Positions 25,401 through 34,000 of a stretch of DNA of 64,000 bases are shown piece by piece; position 1 is the stretch's first letter; every line of letters begins with the position of its first letter. The notes under the pieces were generated by a model. It did no database searches. It saw only the letters and a program-made list of their open reading frames with translations, and was not told the DNA's origin. Source of the stretch: Strongylocentrotus droebachiensis (lineage: Eukaryota > Echinodermata > Echinoidea > Camarodonta > Strongylocentrotidae); contig JAVYIG010000097.1 of the NCBI GenBank assembly GCA_035222895.1, positions 620,001 through 684,000 on the forward strand. The letters run 5' to 3'. The position numbers and the translations under genes were made by a program.

Positions 25401-27181
25401 TCCTTCTGGGTATTGGACTCATGTAGGTGTTAGCAGTGTTTCTTAATTTGTTTTTTCCTCTTATGTTTAGCAATGACAACATCCAATGTGTGAAGACCTG
25501 TCCACGTACCGGTAATGCACCGGACTGCCCACCTGGCAACTTGAACAGTACCATCAGCCATACCTTCGTGGCTCTTCCAAGCATTCCGTTCCTGAGGCAA
25601 CCAATCAGATTGCTTACAATAGGGGTGAGTAGATAGCCCAGGGTGCTGATAACCTGCTTGCCCAGCACCCAAATGCAACCAAAATTCTCAGATGGGAAAC
25701 TGACTTTATCACTTGGCTGATAGGGAAAGTAAATGTGAATTTATGAACGCACATTCTCTGCATGGCGTAAAACCCATAAAGTGTTTGTAAATCCACACTG
25801 ATCCCTTACCAGTATTTGAAACTCCAATTTTATTGGTTCAAGGAAACTTTGTCTGACTGTGAAAGTGGGACAAGTTGGGCAAGTAACTCAGTGAATTACT
25901 TCCTTTTTTGGGCAAGTGGAAATACAGTTTCTGTATTGGTCAAAGTTTTCGATTAAAACTTTGATTATATCTTCACCCGTATTGGTCCCTAATGCAGATA
26001 TAGACAACCTTGTTGTAAATGCACAATACATACTGTTAAGGGAGCGCTGTGAAGTAGCCTTTACCGGTATTTACTTATTGCTATTATTATCATAATGTAA
26101 ATGTTTTGTTAGAGTGATGCAAAAATTATTAAATGTTCAGTTTTGCCTGTACAACTTTGTCAGTCTCTTGAATGTAAACATCCAAACCTGATGATATACC
26201 GATACTTGATTGTTATTCATTGCTGGGATCATCTGCACAAATTAATTATCAAATGATTCATTCTTCCGTTTGCAGCTTCCAAACTACAGGAGTGCTTATG
26301 GCGGGAGCTCACAGACGTACTTCAGATCAATTAGTGGCAACGAGGATCAGTACTTCGTCATTACGCGATTATTCCCTAGAGGATTACCTACAGGTTAGCC
26401 AACATAGATTTATGTATATACACACAGACCCTTTGAAAATGAAATCCTTGATGTCCAAATTTAAGTTACAGTATGTTTTTTTTGGTATATCTTCATCAAT
26501 CTGCTAAATTGAAGAAAAAAATATGCTATGCCTGTGTTTCTAGTAAAGTTAAACTTGATGTGAGGATTTAAGGCAAAACTCAGAATAAACTAGACCTTGG
26601 TCAAACTTGTTTTGTTTATATCAACTTTATATTGAGCTTAATTAAACCCAGCAGCAATTCTACATTTTTAAAGAAAAATAATCTTGGCTTTTTTCCTTGA
26701 ATTTCTAGGTTGTATCTCTTGGAAGTAAATTGAAAGAGGCACATGATTGATAAACGACTATTTTAGTATGTGGATGATGGTTTGGAGACATATCGTGGGA
26801 AAAGACAATTTGGGACTCATAATTAATTACAATGAACCGTTTATTTAAATATTCTGAATGACACGGCTTTGAATTACTGGAAATAAGCACCCCTCATATG
26901 TAAACTTCCCATGTGAAAATTCAATTAGCTTATCAAAATATACAAGTTAATATCAGCAATTCTTCAAAAAAATGATTTTAAAGCGATTCTAATCATGGTC
27001 TCTTTTGTTTATTTGCATACAAGGTTACGTGTCCCTACAAAAGCCCATCACTGGACCCTTTGAGACCGTTCTGCACCTAGAGATTGTGACCGAAGTGAGG
27101 AATCCAGTCAGCCGAAGGACGGAGGTGACAGCGACATCTTATCTGATGATCCACATAGATGTGGGAGAACAATCTTACTAG
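1352..27181 (+). CDS. FBLN1: Fibulin-1-like extracellular matrix glycoprotein, C and D isoforms (whole gene span)
   Basis: This is a secreted, calcium-binding matrix protein that in vertebrates binds fibronectin, laminin and elastic fibres. The order seen is signal peptide ([18 protein letters not shown]), three anaphylatoxin-like CC...C...CC modules (exons 2-3), twelve EGF modules (exons 4-15), then a fibulin C-terminal domain. Exons 1 and 3-14 end in phase 1, exon 2 in phase 0 and exon 15 in phase 2. Both alternative endings begin with the base that completes the split Ser codon. The exon sums are in frame: 802 aa for the C form and 819 aa for the D form, against roughly 680-700 aa in human, because there are twelve EGF modules rather than nine. 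Fibulin-2 is the main alternative, but C/D alternative endings are a fibulin-1 trait. Exon coordinates are given separately. Confidence 0.93.
2093..2383. mobile_element. hAT-like non-autonomous element with 8-bp target duplication
   Basis: The element proper is 2101-2375. It starts CAGGCGCGTACGCAGG and ends with the exact reverse complement, a 16-bp perfect terminal repeat. It is flanked on both sides by CTCAATGC (2093-2100 and 2376-2383), an 8-bp target duplication as made by hAT transposases. The inside is made of long G and T runs and short C runs, with no open frame. It lies in fibulin intron 1. Confidence 0.85.
3501..3751 (+). CDS. FBLN1: Fibulin-1 exon 2: anaphylatoxin-like modules 1 and 2
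   Basis: The acceptor ttgtag precedes 3501 and the donor G|gtaagt follows 3751. The product begins [14 protein letters not shown]. It carries a first CC...C...C...CC module and a second module that runs into the next exon (LCERAL...SCQTM...CFSVGR). It enters in phase 1 and leaves in phase 0, the one phase change before exon 15. Confidence 0.88.
3855..3959. mobile_element. Short palindromic inverted-repeat element
   Basis: Arms of about 43 bases face each other around a small loop near 3899-3915. Each carries the motif gtgacggtagtga or its complement, and the outer ends are aattcg/cgaatt. It is about 105 bp with no coding content, in fibulin intron 2 just after exon 2. The size and structure suggest a MITE of unknown superfamily. 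Confidence 0.65.
5520..5652 (+). CDS. FBLN1: Fibulin-1 exon 3: anaphylatoxin-like module 3
   Basis: The product is [13 protein letters not shown]... to [12 protein letters not shown]. The first Cys pair closes module 2 and the rest is the third module, with its closing CC pair. The acceptor is tttccag and the donor g|gtaaga. It enters in phase 0 and leaves in phase 1. Confidence 0.9.
6198..6427. repeat. Degenerate ACCATT-type minisatellite, left part
   Basis: Loosely repeated units resemble accattgaaacaccattcacc, with variable spacing. The same repeat resumes at 7370, so the LINE fragment between them probably inserted into an older array. Confidence 0.6.
6428..7369 (-). mobile_element. Decayed 5'-truncated LINE (non-LTR retrotransposon) fragment
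   Basis: Read on the minus strand, the stretch gives reverse transcriptase blocks in order: a [12 protein letters not shown]-like block near 7280, [11 protein letters not shown] near 7200, [14 protein letters not shown] near 7090 and FLGVIVDE near 6970. FADD is the catalytic motif. At least one frameshift and a stop fall between the first two blocks, so it is dead. The 3' end at about 6428 carries ttgaat-type short repeats. The style fits the CR1/Jockey group, but the clade is uncertain. It lies in fibulin intron 3, antisense to the gene. Confidence 0.75.
7370..7535. repeat. ACCATT-type minisatellite, right part
   Basis: The motifs ccattgaaacaccattca and close variants recur about seven times. 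This is the continuation of the array at 6198-6427 beyond the LINE fragment. Confidence 0.65.
7774..7902 (+). CDS. FBLN1: Fibulin-1 exon 4: EGF module 1
   Basis: A six-cysteine EGF module starts [13 protein letters not shown]. It lacks the leading D-I/V-D of the calcium-binding type, which is usual for the first EGF of fibulins. The acceptor is atgcag and the donor g|gtaaga, phase 1 at both ends. Confidence 0.9.
9229..9369 (+). CDS. FBLN1: Fibulin-1 exon 5: EGF module 2, GC splice donor
   Basis: The exon encodes a linker [12 protein letters not shown] followed by an EGF module (CSQAPC...[16 protein letters not shown]). The protein and phase fit only if the exon ends at 9369 before gcaagc, so the donor is GC rather than GT. 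The acceptor is ttgcag. The Pro-rich linker matches the hinge between the first and later EGF modules of fibulins. Confidence 0.87.
9668..11374. mobile_element. 1.7-kb foldback element
   Basis: The element 9674-11368 begins CTAGGCTTGAGTC and ends with the near-complement GACTCAGGCCTAG. It is flanked by TAATAA on both sides. From about 9978 to 11045 it is one giant inverted repeat with arms of about 530 bases, closing on a perfect 52-bp palindrome at 10471-10522 (25-bp arms, 2-bp loop). GC-rich ends contain cgggacccg motifs. The mirrored short open frames in the arms are not genes. It lies in fibulin intron 5. The superfamily is not recognised. Confidence 0.75.
11585..11728 (+). CDS. FBLN1: Fibulin-1 exon 6: calcium-binding EGF module 3
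   Basis: The module starts DVDEC and carries the Asn/aromatic calcium-binding consensus in [10 protein letters not shown]. It has six cysteines, with the wide Cys4-Cys5 spacing usual in fibulins. The acceptor is ttgcag and the donor g|gtaagt, phase 1 at both ends. Confidence 0.92.
12443..12580 (+). CDS. FBLN1: Fibulin-1 exon 7: calcium-binding EGF module 4
   Basis: The product is [18 protein letters not shown] then [10 protein letters not shown] and a closing [14 protein letters not shown]. It keeps the six-cysteine pattern and the calcium-binding residues. The donor is g|gtgagg, phase 1 at both ends. Confidence 0.9.
13096..13236 (+). CDS. FBLN1: Fibulin-1 exon 8: calcium-binding EGF module 5
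   Basis: The product starts [18 protein letters not shown] and contains [10 protein letters not shown], where Asp replaces the more usual Asn. The acceptor is aaaag, with a weak pyrimidine tract, and the donor g|gtaaga. Phase 1 at both ends. Confidence 0.9.
13846..13980 (+). CDS. FBLN1: Fibulin-1 exon 9: calcium-binding EGF module 6
   Basis: The product starts [18 protein letters not shown] and contains [10 protein letters not shown]. The donor g|gtatag is weaker than those of the neighbouring exons. Phase 1 at both ends. Confidence 0.88.
14328..14462 (+). CDS. FBLN1: Fibulin-1 exon 10: calcium-binding EGF module 7
   Basis: The product starts [18 protein letters not shown] and contains [10 protein letters not shown]. 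Asn takes the place of the second Asp in the leading motif, a tolerated variant. The acceptor follows a strong T/C tract (cccccag) and the donor is g|gtgagt. Phase 1 at both ends. Confidence 0.9.
14925..15050 (+). CDS. FBLN1: Fibulin-1 exon 11: calcium-binding EGF module 8
   Basis: The product starts [18 protein letters not shown] and contains [12 protein letters not shown]. The Cys4-Cys5 gap is a single residue, the classic EGF spacing, unlike the wider gap in neighbouring modules. The donor is g|gtatgt. Phase 1 at both ends. Confidence 0.9.
15420..15840. other. CpG-rich intronic segment of unknown nature
   Basis: The segment is much richer in G, C and CpG than the surrounding intron, including ggcgcgcc near 15490. 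There is no convincing open frame. It could be an old insertion or a regulatory island. A CA microsatellite follows at about 15843-15882. Confidence 0.35.
15843..15882. repeat. CA microsatellite
   Basis: An interrupted (CA)n tract with some CCAC and CGCA variants, in fibulin intron 11. Confidence 0.8.
15981..16115 (+). CDS. FBLN1: Fibulin-1 exon 12: calcium-binding EGF module 9
   Basis: The product starts [18 protein letters not shown] and contains [10 protein letters not shown]. The acceptor is tttccag and the donor g|gtactt, phase 1 at both ends. It resembles exons 8 and 10, consistent with expansion by exon duplication. Confidence 0.9.
16671..16818. mobile_element. MITE copy A (148 bp)
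   Basis: It starts gggtcccgtttcacc and ends gtgaaacaggtccc, imperfect terminal inverted repeats. Inside are tgacaaatgacag and its complements. It is nearly identical, in reverse orientation, to 43704-43850. It lies in fibulin intron 12, about 45 bases before exon 13. Confidence 0.8.
16863..16991 (+). CDS. FBLN1: Fibulin-1 exon 13: calcium-binding EGF module 10
   Basis: The product starts [18 protein letters not shown] and contains [12 protein letters not shown]. The acceptor is tttcag and the donor g|gtaact, phase 1 at both ends. Confidence 0.92.
17842..17958 (+). CDS. FBLN1: Fibulin-1 exon 14: calcium-binding EGF module 11
   Basis: The product starts [14 protein letters not shown] and contains [12 protein letters not shown]. 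The short first loops are typical of the penultimate EGF module of fibulins. The acceptor is gttcag and the donor g|gtaaat. Phase 1 at both ends. Confidence 0.92.
18009..18176. mobile_element. Probable short inverted-repeat element
   Basis: The ends acaataaaacctg and catgtttcactgt are near-complementary, and inner motifs gtggtctttacaggcag and gtggtctttatagacag recur. The pattern fits Tc1/mariner-like MITEs with cagtgaaacctg termini. It lies in fibulin intron 14. Confidence 0.45.
19431..19551 (+). CDS. FBLN1: Fibulin-1 exon 15: last EGF module, shared donor for C and D endings
   Basis: The product starts [12 protein letters not shown] and ends CPEYYQVQT plus two bases (AG). The CPEYY motif is the vertebrate fibulin hallmark just before the C-terminal domain. 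It leaves in phase 2, and both alternative terminal exons start with C, which completes a Ser codon. This donor is therefore the choice point between isoforms. Confidence 0.92.
19842..20137. repeat. Tandem duplication, two 148-bp units
   Basis: ggaagtcacatagatagg at 19842 recurs as ggaagtcacagagatagg at 19990. The two units align over their whole length with scattered differences. It is intronic, after fibulin exon 15, with no coding content. Confidence 0.75.
20283..20328. repeat. Poly-T then poly-G tract
   Basis: About 28 T followed by 10 G and a further G-rich stretch. No element ends are visible around it. Confidence 0.8.
21421..21799 (+). CDS. FBLN1: Fibulin-1 C-type terminal exon
   Basis: One exon encodes the whole C-type fibulin domain and the stop. 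It begins [17 protein letters not shown] and ends near [20 protein letters not shown]. Vertebrate fibulin-1C has the matching pattern of a short Cys motif, a beta-rich domain and a final KLFIFVS-like strand. The acceptor is atccag. The 3'UTR follows directly. The base composition is clearly more GC-rich than the flanking introns. Confidence 0.92.
21800..23500 (+). other. FBLN1: Probable 3'UTR of the fibulin-1C transcript
   Basis: AT-rich sequence without coding signs runs from the C-type stop to the first strong polyadenylation signal at 23476. The length of about 1.7 kb is inferred. Several other AT-rich stretches could support shorter ends. Confidence 0.5.
23476..23481 (+). promoter_or_regulatory. 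Polyadenylation signal for fibulin-1C
   Basis: A canonical AATAAA is followed about 35 bases later by a T- and GT-rich stretch (ttttttttgtgtgtaaa), the expected downstream element. Its position, before the D-type exons, is what a C/D choice by alternative polyadenylation needs. Confidence 0.6.
24361..25320. repeat. 127-bp minisatellite between the C and D endings of fibulin
   Basis: The phrase tgatggcagcggtgggat recurs at 24791, 24918, 25045 and 25172, an exact 127-base step. These central copies are almost identical. Diverged copies extend upstream to about 24361 and downstream to about 25320, seven in all as judged by the ctgtgttcagttagcacc motif. The array sits between the C-type polyadenylation signal and the first D-type exon. 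Confidence 0.85.
25471..25624 (+). CDS. FBLN1: Fibulin-1 D-type exon 1
   Basis: The product begins [20 protein letters not shown] and contains [11 protein letters not shown], which parallels vertebrate fibulin-1D (CVKSC, TISHTVISLP). The acceptor is tttag, and the first base C completes the Ser codon from exon 15. The exon ends at GGG|gtgagt in phase 0. Confidence 0.93.
26276..26393 (+). CDS. FBLN1: Fibulin-1 D-type exon 2
   Basis: The product begins [19 protein letters not shown] and ends [11 protein letters not shown] plus one base. It corresponds to the middle of the vertebrate D-type domain (ITEGNLRDSFDI-like part). The acceptor is ttgcag and the donor g|gttagc. It enters in phase 0 and leaves in phase 1. 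Confidence 0.9.
27024..27181 (+). CDS. FBLN1: Fibulin-1 D-type terminal exon
   Basis: The product begins [20 protein letters not shown] and ends [13 protein letters not shown] before TAG. Vertebrate fibulin-1D has RPIVGPFHAVLKLEM and a closing NVRIFVSEYWF at the same place, so the strand order is conserved. The acceptor is atacaag. Confidence 0.92.
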
Positions 27182-29299
27182 ATCCTAACATAGAACCAAG
27201 ATGTATGGAATACCATCAGTGCTCTGGGGACATGTATGGACAGATAAGTCTTATGTATGATTGGACTCATGGATTATTTGCACAATTTGGAGGGTTGTCA
27301 TTTCGAGTAATGGACATCAAACTTGCAGCCGTCTATCATTTCCAGGACCATTCAATCCATTTACATGGTTCCTTTTGTAAGCGTAATTAGGATTGAGCAA
27401 TTTCAACAATGACTTAACTCTGTATGATACCGGTATCAATATCCATAAAGATAATGCGAGTCATTTATTTGCTGGATAGTGTCTTTGCTGTATTTGAATG
27501 CAAAGAGAGAAGGAGTAGTGGAATAGACAGAGGGATAGGGAAATGGAGAGAGGAGACAAGGACACATTAAGGAGAGGGAGATATTAATTATTACATAAGT
27601 AAAAAAAGAGACCAGAATTTAAATTTGATATATAATACTTTTAAATTTAACCACTAATGCAGGAAACCTTTTTGGTGCTAAAAAAATATGTTATATACCG
27701 GTACATTGTTTGGTATGAATGTATTTAGATTTTAATACGTAATTTTACATACTTGAACATCTATGCATTGTGTATTAAAGTCTATGTGCTGTAGTGCTAT
27801 GTGCATATAAATCTGTTTGCTGTGTATGGAATATATACAGTGACATTCAGATTTAGATTGTTTGATAATCATTGAAAGAATGGAGAAAGTAAAAGGATGT
27901 ATCGTTTTCTATGTGCTGGTCAGTAAATCAAAATACTCCATATGCTATGCACAGTGAAATACTCTTTGTCTGCATTCAGTTTATGTCATTTTAATGTTAT
28001 AGCCATATAGATTTTGAAACACCAAAAGAATGTCCAGCAACAAAAATGACGTAGTCCAAAGATGGTGTTTCACTTTGCATGGCAAGGTGTTATTTTCATA
28101 AAAATAAATTGATGGTAAAAATTAACTTTCAAAAATAAAAATCATAATTGCCCGTAATGCAATTGTACATACATGTATGTCCATAATGTTGTCATGAAAT
28201 GCCGACACTGCCCCCCCCCCCCCCAAAAAAAAAAAAGAAGAGAAAATTGCTAGGGAAATTTTAGGTAATCTTCTAAACTTCAGAGTCCATTTATTCTACT
28301 CATTTATTTCAAAGCCAGGTTTTATATCATACATGTATATATAAATCATGCATATTATACATATTATGTAAAATATTTTAGTAGTAAGATCCATCTCTGT
28401 GTTAACATTGTCAAAAAGTGCTAGTTTTTGCAAGCTGTGAAAGATTTGTAGAGTGAAGCCAAAGATCAAAAGGGAATTTTAAAAAAGGTTTTATAATGAA
28501 TTGAGGGAAGTTAATCATTTTTATGAATTTTTTAAATAGTATTTTAAATGTACATGCATCTTTAATCTAAAGGATGCCTTGATGGCTTTATTACCATGTT
28601 ATTAAAGGAGTGTGACAATTTTTTCTTCTAAAATTGAACAGCGAGAAGTTTGCATACTGACATGTTTATATATTTCTCAACTTGTAAATATTGATTTTTT
28701 TTATGTTTCATGTTTTTTTTCTTTTCTATAAAATTAACAAAGATTATGCCTCATTGTACTACACTTTCTTAACAATCATTGCACACATGAAAATTGATGT
28801 ACCATTCAAAATATGAAACAATCATCTCCTTTAAGAAGTTTGACAAATTAAATCTATTTTTAAATTAAATGTTCTTTGTGGTTGTTTTCATATGTTTATT
28901 TTTCCCGATAATTTATCCTTTACAGAATTATGGAGTAAGATCAGAGTTTATCCTTGGAATTTATGGCAATAAATAACAGATTTGACAAGATTTTTTTTTA
29001 AATAGCAATTACCGGTAACCATCAGACAAAATGTATTCTATTTTTATTTTGATGTCATCTAAAATATATTTTGTTTAACATAGGGTATTTGTATCCTATT
29101 GGTTGAAAACGTATCACATGACACAATTTTTTTAATGGACACGAGTGTGCAATATAAAACTTTTTTGCACTGTAAAATGCTTATAAAAGAGATCTGGACA
29201 GTTTTCGCTGTGTGCATCCGACATGAAGGCAGCCTGAGTGTAATCAGTGACAAACGAGTGATATGCTTGACTTTTGAGTATCATATTGTAAATAAACTG
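27182..29299 (+). other. Probable 3'UTR of fibulin-1D and spacer
   Basis: Non-coding AT-rich sequence. Candidate polyadenylation signals AATAAA occur at 28968-28973 and 29291-29296. Which is used cannot be decided from sequence. A short poly-C/poly-A run sits near 28209-28235. No gene is recognised. Confidence 0.4.
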
Positions 29300-29464
29300 C
29301 AGTGGAAACTCGTTACAAGGTCCTTGAGACCATGGAAATTACCTTGTTATATCAGGAATCTTGTTATATCAGGGTAAAAAAACAAAAGCATATAAAGAGC
29401 TGGAACCAGCAAAATCACCTTGTTATAAGTCAGATACCTCGTTCTTTATGCTGAGGTTCCACTG
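29300..29464. mobile_element. Short Tc1/mariner-like inverted-repeat element
   Basis: It starts cagtggaaactcg and ends gaggttccactg, with inner ttgttatatcagg-type motifs in both orientations. Such cagtggaacctcg ends are typical of small mariner-like elements. It falls in the space between the convergent fibulin and HSD17B10 genes. Confidence 0.6.
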
Positions 29465-29580
29465 TATATATCTTTACAGAATTGTGGATATTTGCACACT
29501 ATCAAATACAAAAAAAGCAATCAGAAAGTTTAGATTCCTGGTACAATAAGCAAGTACATCATAGGCCCAAATCATGGGTT

Positions 29581-30908
29581 TTTATTTCAAATACATCACA
29601 TCATTACTCGCTGCATATCAACCTCATGTGGAAACACAACCTAGCACATCAAAGACACATGATCATCCTTGAGGATTTTAAACTCCCTTCAGCCACTCAG
29701 AGCACGGAGCAGTTCCACAAACCATGTGTACAGTGTATTCACGATTTTAAAAAGGTACAAAGAGATACGTGAAAGTTGAATCTAGAATAACGTTTTCACA
29801 TGATTCATAATTGTGGAGAACTTGCAAGAAAAGTAGGAAGACACAAGTATCACCAAAAAAAATGTTTACAGTATTATGCTGTAAACAAGATGAATATCCA
29901 AGGCTGTGAACATTCAGATGTAAAATCGTCACTCAGAAATCAATTGTACCACACAAGTCATGTTTAACTGCAGTTTGATATATGTATAACTTCATGACAT
30001 ACTCCTAAGGATATGCCGAGATATTACATACATATTGGGAAGAATACATTGGTACATATAAATAAAGGCCAATCATAATACTGGTAGTTATCTCTGAATA
30101 CATAACTTAAAAAAAACAAAGATTTAAAAAGGAAATCTTAAAACATACTGCTTTCCTTTTTTCCGTTTGACACATTGACAAATGACCTATTCATGATGCC
30201 ATCATCTTAAGAATGTTCCTTTTTTAAAATAATAGATGAATGAAAATAACCAAAATAATAGAAAAGAGTTATACAAGGAGAAGTTCATAAATATCCACAT
30301 TAAGATGTATAGCGTCTAATCACCCAAAATACATCGCACCAGGATTGTGTTCAAATCTTGCAATAAACATTTAAATGCTATAATCCCTTCACCTGAGCAA
30401 ACCACATGTATTCATAAATGCAACGTACATCCTTCAGCCAAAGTAAAACATGAATGCATTTTGCATTAAAAAACATGTAGTACATGTATAAAAGCGATAT
30501 CTAATCTCATCAACAAACAAAGTTTACACAGTGATTGCACTTGATAATTGTTTACAAAGTAAACAGAGCAAGGTCACTTCAAAAGACACATGCCCTTTCA
30601 TCTTACATAATTCCTATCAAAATGTTATTAAATTTAAATCTGGATCCGATTCACGTAGGTTGGTCATTCATGAAAATATATATTCCTGGGTAGCATATAG
30701 AGGTCAATGCATCTTCAGTACAAAATATATAGTAGTTCCGTCAATAAATTTTGAACCCTGTTGAACATCATTCTCAAACCTAGTGCCTTATCGGTCACTG
30801 ACTCCTTTTATAAGGCTTGCTTATTATGCATGCATGAGCACTGTGATGTTTACTGACATATATTTGTATTTGAAAACAATTCTAATACCTACTTAAATGT
30901 TGGACCCA
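29581..30908 (-). other. HSD17B10: Probable 3'UTR of HSD17B10
   Basis: Non-coding sequence lies beyond the HSD17B10 stop on the minus strand. A minus-strand AATAAA at 29586-29581 is a reasonable end signal. The exact 3' end is not decided by sequence alone. Confidence 0.4.
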
Positions 30909-31099
30909 TTATGGTTGCATCCTGAGAGCCCCATCCAAGCGGATCACCTCCCCGTTCAAGATGGGATTTTGAACGATGGATTCCACCATGTGGGCGTATT
31001 CATCAGGATGAGCTAGCCTGCTGGGGAAGGGTATACTCCTTGCCAAGAAGGTCCGAACTTTTTCTGGAAGCCCTGCCAAAAGCGGAGTGTCAAAAAGAC
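30909..31099 (-). CDS. HSD17B10: HSD17B10 exon 4: C-terminal part and stop
   Basis: The product begins [19 protein letters not shown] and ends [12 protein letters not shown] before TAA. The acceptor is acacag. It keeps the [15 protein letters not shown] and NPILNGEV segments that shape the substrate and tetramer surfaces in the family. Confidence 0.96.
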
Positions 31100-34000
31100 C
31101 TGTGTAGGGAAAGGACAAAATATATTTTAACATTAATCATGATGTGACAACAAGAGCATGTATCATCCATCTTTCTACTAGTTTTTTGTTGTATCTATAA
31201 TCTTTTGTGTTTTGTGTGTTCTATTGCTGTTTCTTGACTGATATTATGTACAAGGCGTCCACACATACAATAAAAACAAAAATGAAGGTTTATGCTCACA
31301 TTCAGGATGTTTACCGTAATACCACGTTTTGTAAGTAAAAGAGCAAAAATAAACGAATATAGAGTTGACCAATGAGATGGAAATAAATTACTAAAATTGA
31401 ACAAATTATTTTCAAGTAAAGGTAGCCCCTACATTTCACATAACTTCAATTTTCAGTCACCATATATTTTGTCACAACTACTGGTGACAAAAAAATAAAC
31501 TAATAATTATTCCAACATTTTCAACAACAAAAAATTTAAAGTAATTTGAAATGGAGAGATTAGAGACATGCTCTTTCTTTATAAGTTCTAATTAGCTGTG
31601 ATTTGTAGGCAACCTTGATGACACTTTAGGTAGGACACTACACTAGTAGTAAACACATTGAAACAGATACTATGCATGTGGGTCAAAGGGTACTCTTTTA
31701 GATTGTTAGTCTATGGTCAACATATTTGAAGGACACCGGGTGATAATGGTCATGCTACTACAACTTAAACAATAGTGGAAGTCTTATCTGATAAGCTTGG
31801 CACAAACAAGTTTGGAAACCGTAGTGTGATTGAGGATATCTCTAATATCTTATATACATGTATGTAGCGCATTAGTAGTAAGGCCAAATAATTCTTTTCA
31901 GAAAATCTATTTCCTTGACTGAAAAATACAAACTGCTTCATACTCCACAATACTGCCTGCTATGGCATTTCAAGTGTGTATTACAATGGGTAGCAAACTA
32001 CACTATCTGTAGCAGACTACATTATCTACAGAGTCTCTGTTATTAGACCTTCCAAAACTTCTAGAAAAAAGCCATTTTCACATTTTATTTCTTTAAAATA
32101 GGTTTTTACCATTTCTCTTCGGCTTCTACCTCTTCTTGTTTTAAACTTTACTAAATATCCCAAGTCTACATAATTAAATAATAAAAGAATCTTAGGTTTT
32201 ATAATGCAATCTGTGTTGTGCAAATATACACCTGAACTAGGCTGGTGGAGACTATAGACCATAAACATAACACACAAAATACACAACACACAGACTCTCA
32301 TAGACCCATACACAGAGCATGTATAAAGCATATAATTATTATGAATGCTGTACTGGATTGACTATTTGGGAGGTCAGATTTACTACAAAATAATCATTTT
32401 TAAAGGTAAATTGGACTCTTTACAAACAGCAACATATGTCATTAGTGTTTCTGTAATTTTAAGTAACATTCACAAGTTACGATTGGGAGGGAAAAAATCG
32501 CAGACCATGCAAAATATAATTTTAGTTGTCATCCCATAGTCTACTTGGACACTTGAGCCTCAAGATAGATCTTAAACAGAGATAGGTTCAAGGGCACTCT
32601 TATAGATTGTTAGACTATGGTCAAGATATATGAAGGACACTGGGTGATAATGTTCACGCTATCCCAACTTTAAACAAAGTGGAATTCTGATCTGATATAT
32701 AACGTAGGCACACACAAGTTTAGAAACCCAAGTGTGATCAAGGTTATATCTCAATTTTACTGTACTGTATTACTTCCCACCATTTGGAATAATTATAATA
32801 ATTTAGTAATGTGAGAGACACCATCAATCTACATTGATTTCAAAAACCTTTTCTGCCGAGTTTAGATATAACAATTTAAAATCAAAAGGCTGGAGAAAGC
32901 TATATGAGTCAAATGGAGATACACCTTGGAGTGTATTTTATAGTGTTACATGTATTATAGCTTTCTTTAAATGGAAAGTCATGACATCAATATCAGATAT
33001 GGTAGGTTTGATTCTTATTTTTGTTGAGGGGGGGGGGGGGTGTTTTTCGTTGGGTAGCCCCTAAATATTTGAAAAGGGAGATTATTGAGGCATACCTGGT
33101 GCAATGGTGCAAACTCTGATCCCCTGAGATGCCAAGTCCCTTGCAATCGGCAAAGTCATGCCCACAATGGCACCCTTAGAAGCAGAGTACGCCGCCTGAC
33201 CCATCTGTCCATCAAACGCTGCTACACTGGCTGTGTTGATGATGATACCCCTTTCTCCATCGACATTGGGCTCATTCTTGCCCATGGCTCCTGCAGCCAG
33301 TCTGGCCAAGTTGAAGGTACCAGCCGTGTTGACCATCAGGACCCTCTGGAATTCCTCCAGTGGGTGGGGTCTGTCTTTGTTGAAGTTGTAGGTCTTGACT
33401 GCCACACCGATTCCTGCGCAGCTAACGGCTACGTCTAGACGTCCAAAGGAGTCCTTAGCAACCTCTATGGCTCTTGTCACATCGTCTGCTGAAGTGACCT
33501 GATTGGAGTTCAAATTTTGCATGAATTGATGAAATTTATATAGCACTTTCTTAAATAAAGCTAGGGGATTGACTGAATTAATGCAATACAAGTCAAAATG
33601 ATGCAGTCTTTGACCACAAGGTTGAATGCTCATAACTTTACAGTAAATCATTTTCTATGATGTCCAGTGATTTACACTTCTCATGTAAATGTTGACATCA
33701 GTAATGTAACATCCTGACAACCCAAGAGAGCATTAGCACTTTTGTTGAACTGTGAATCCACTATGTAAATCATATTTTTAAACTTTAAAAAAAAGATTAA
33801 AAGAATTCTCTCATTTTCGTTTTCATTTTTTGATATCCATCTTTTACACAAAAAGAAGAATATATAGTAATCCAAGATATAGACAATACAATAACTAAGT
33901 AATATGCAGTGTTAAAAAACACATACAACCTTAAAATCAAAGCGAGAGAACTAACCTCAGGCTCATAGCATTTATATATCTCCAATATTAAACTACATGA

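Noticed and set aside
33085-33438. 117-codon open frame on the + strand
   Set aside because: It is antisense to the catalytic exon of HSD17B10, which has strong family motifs. It is a shadow of that exon.
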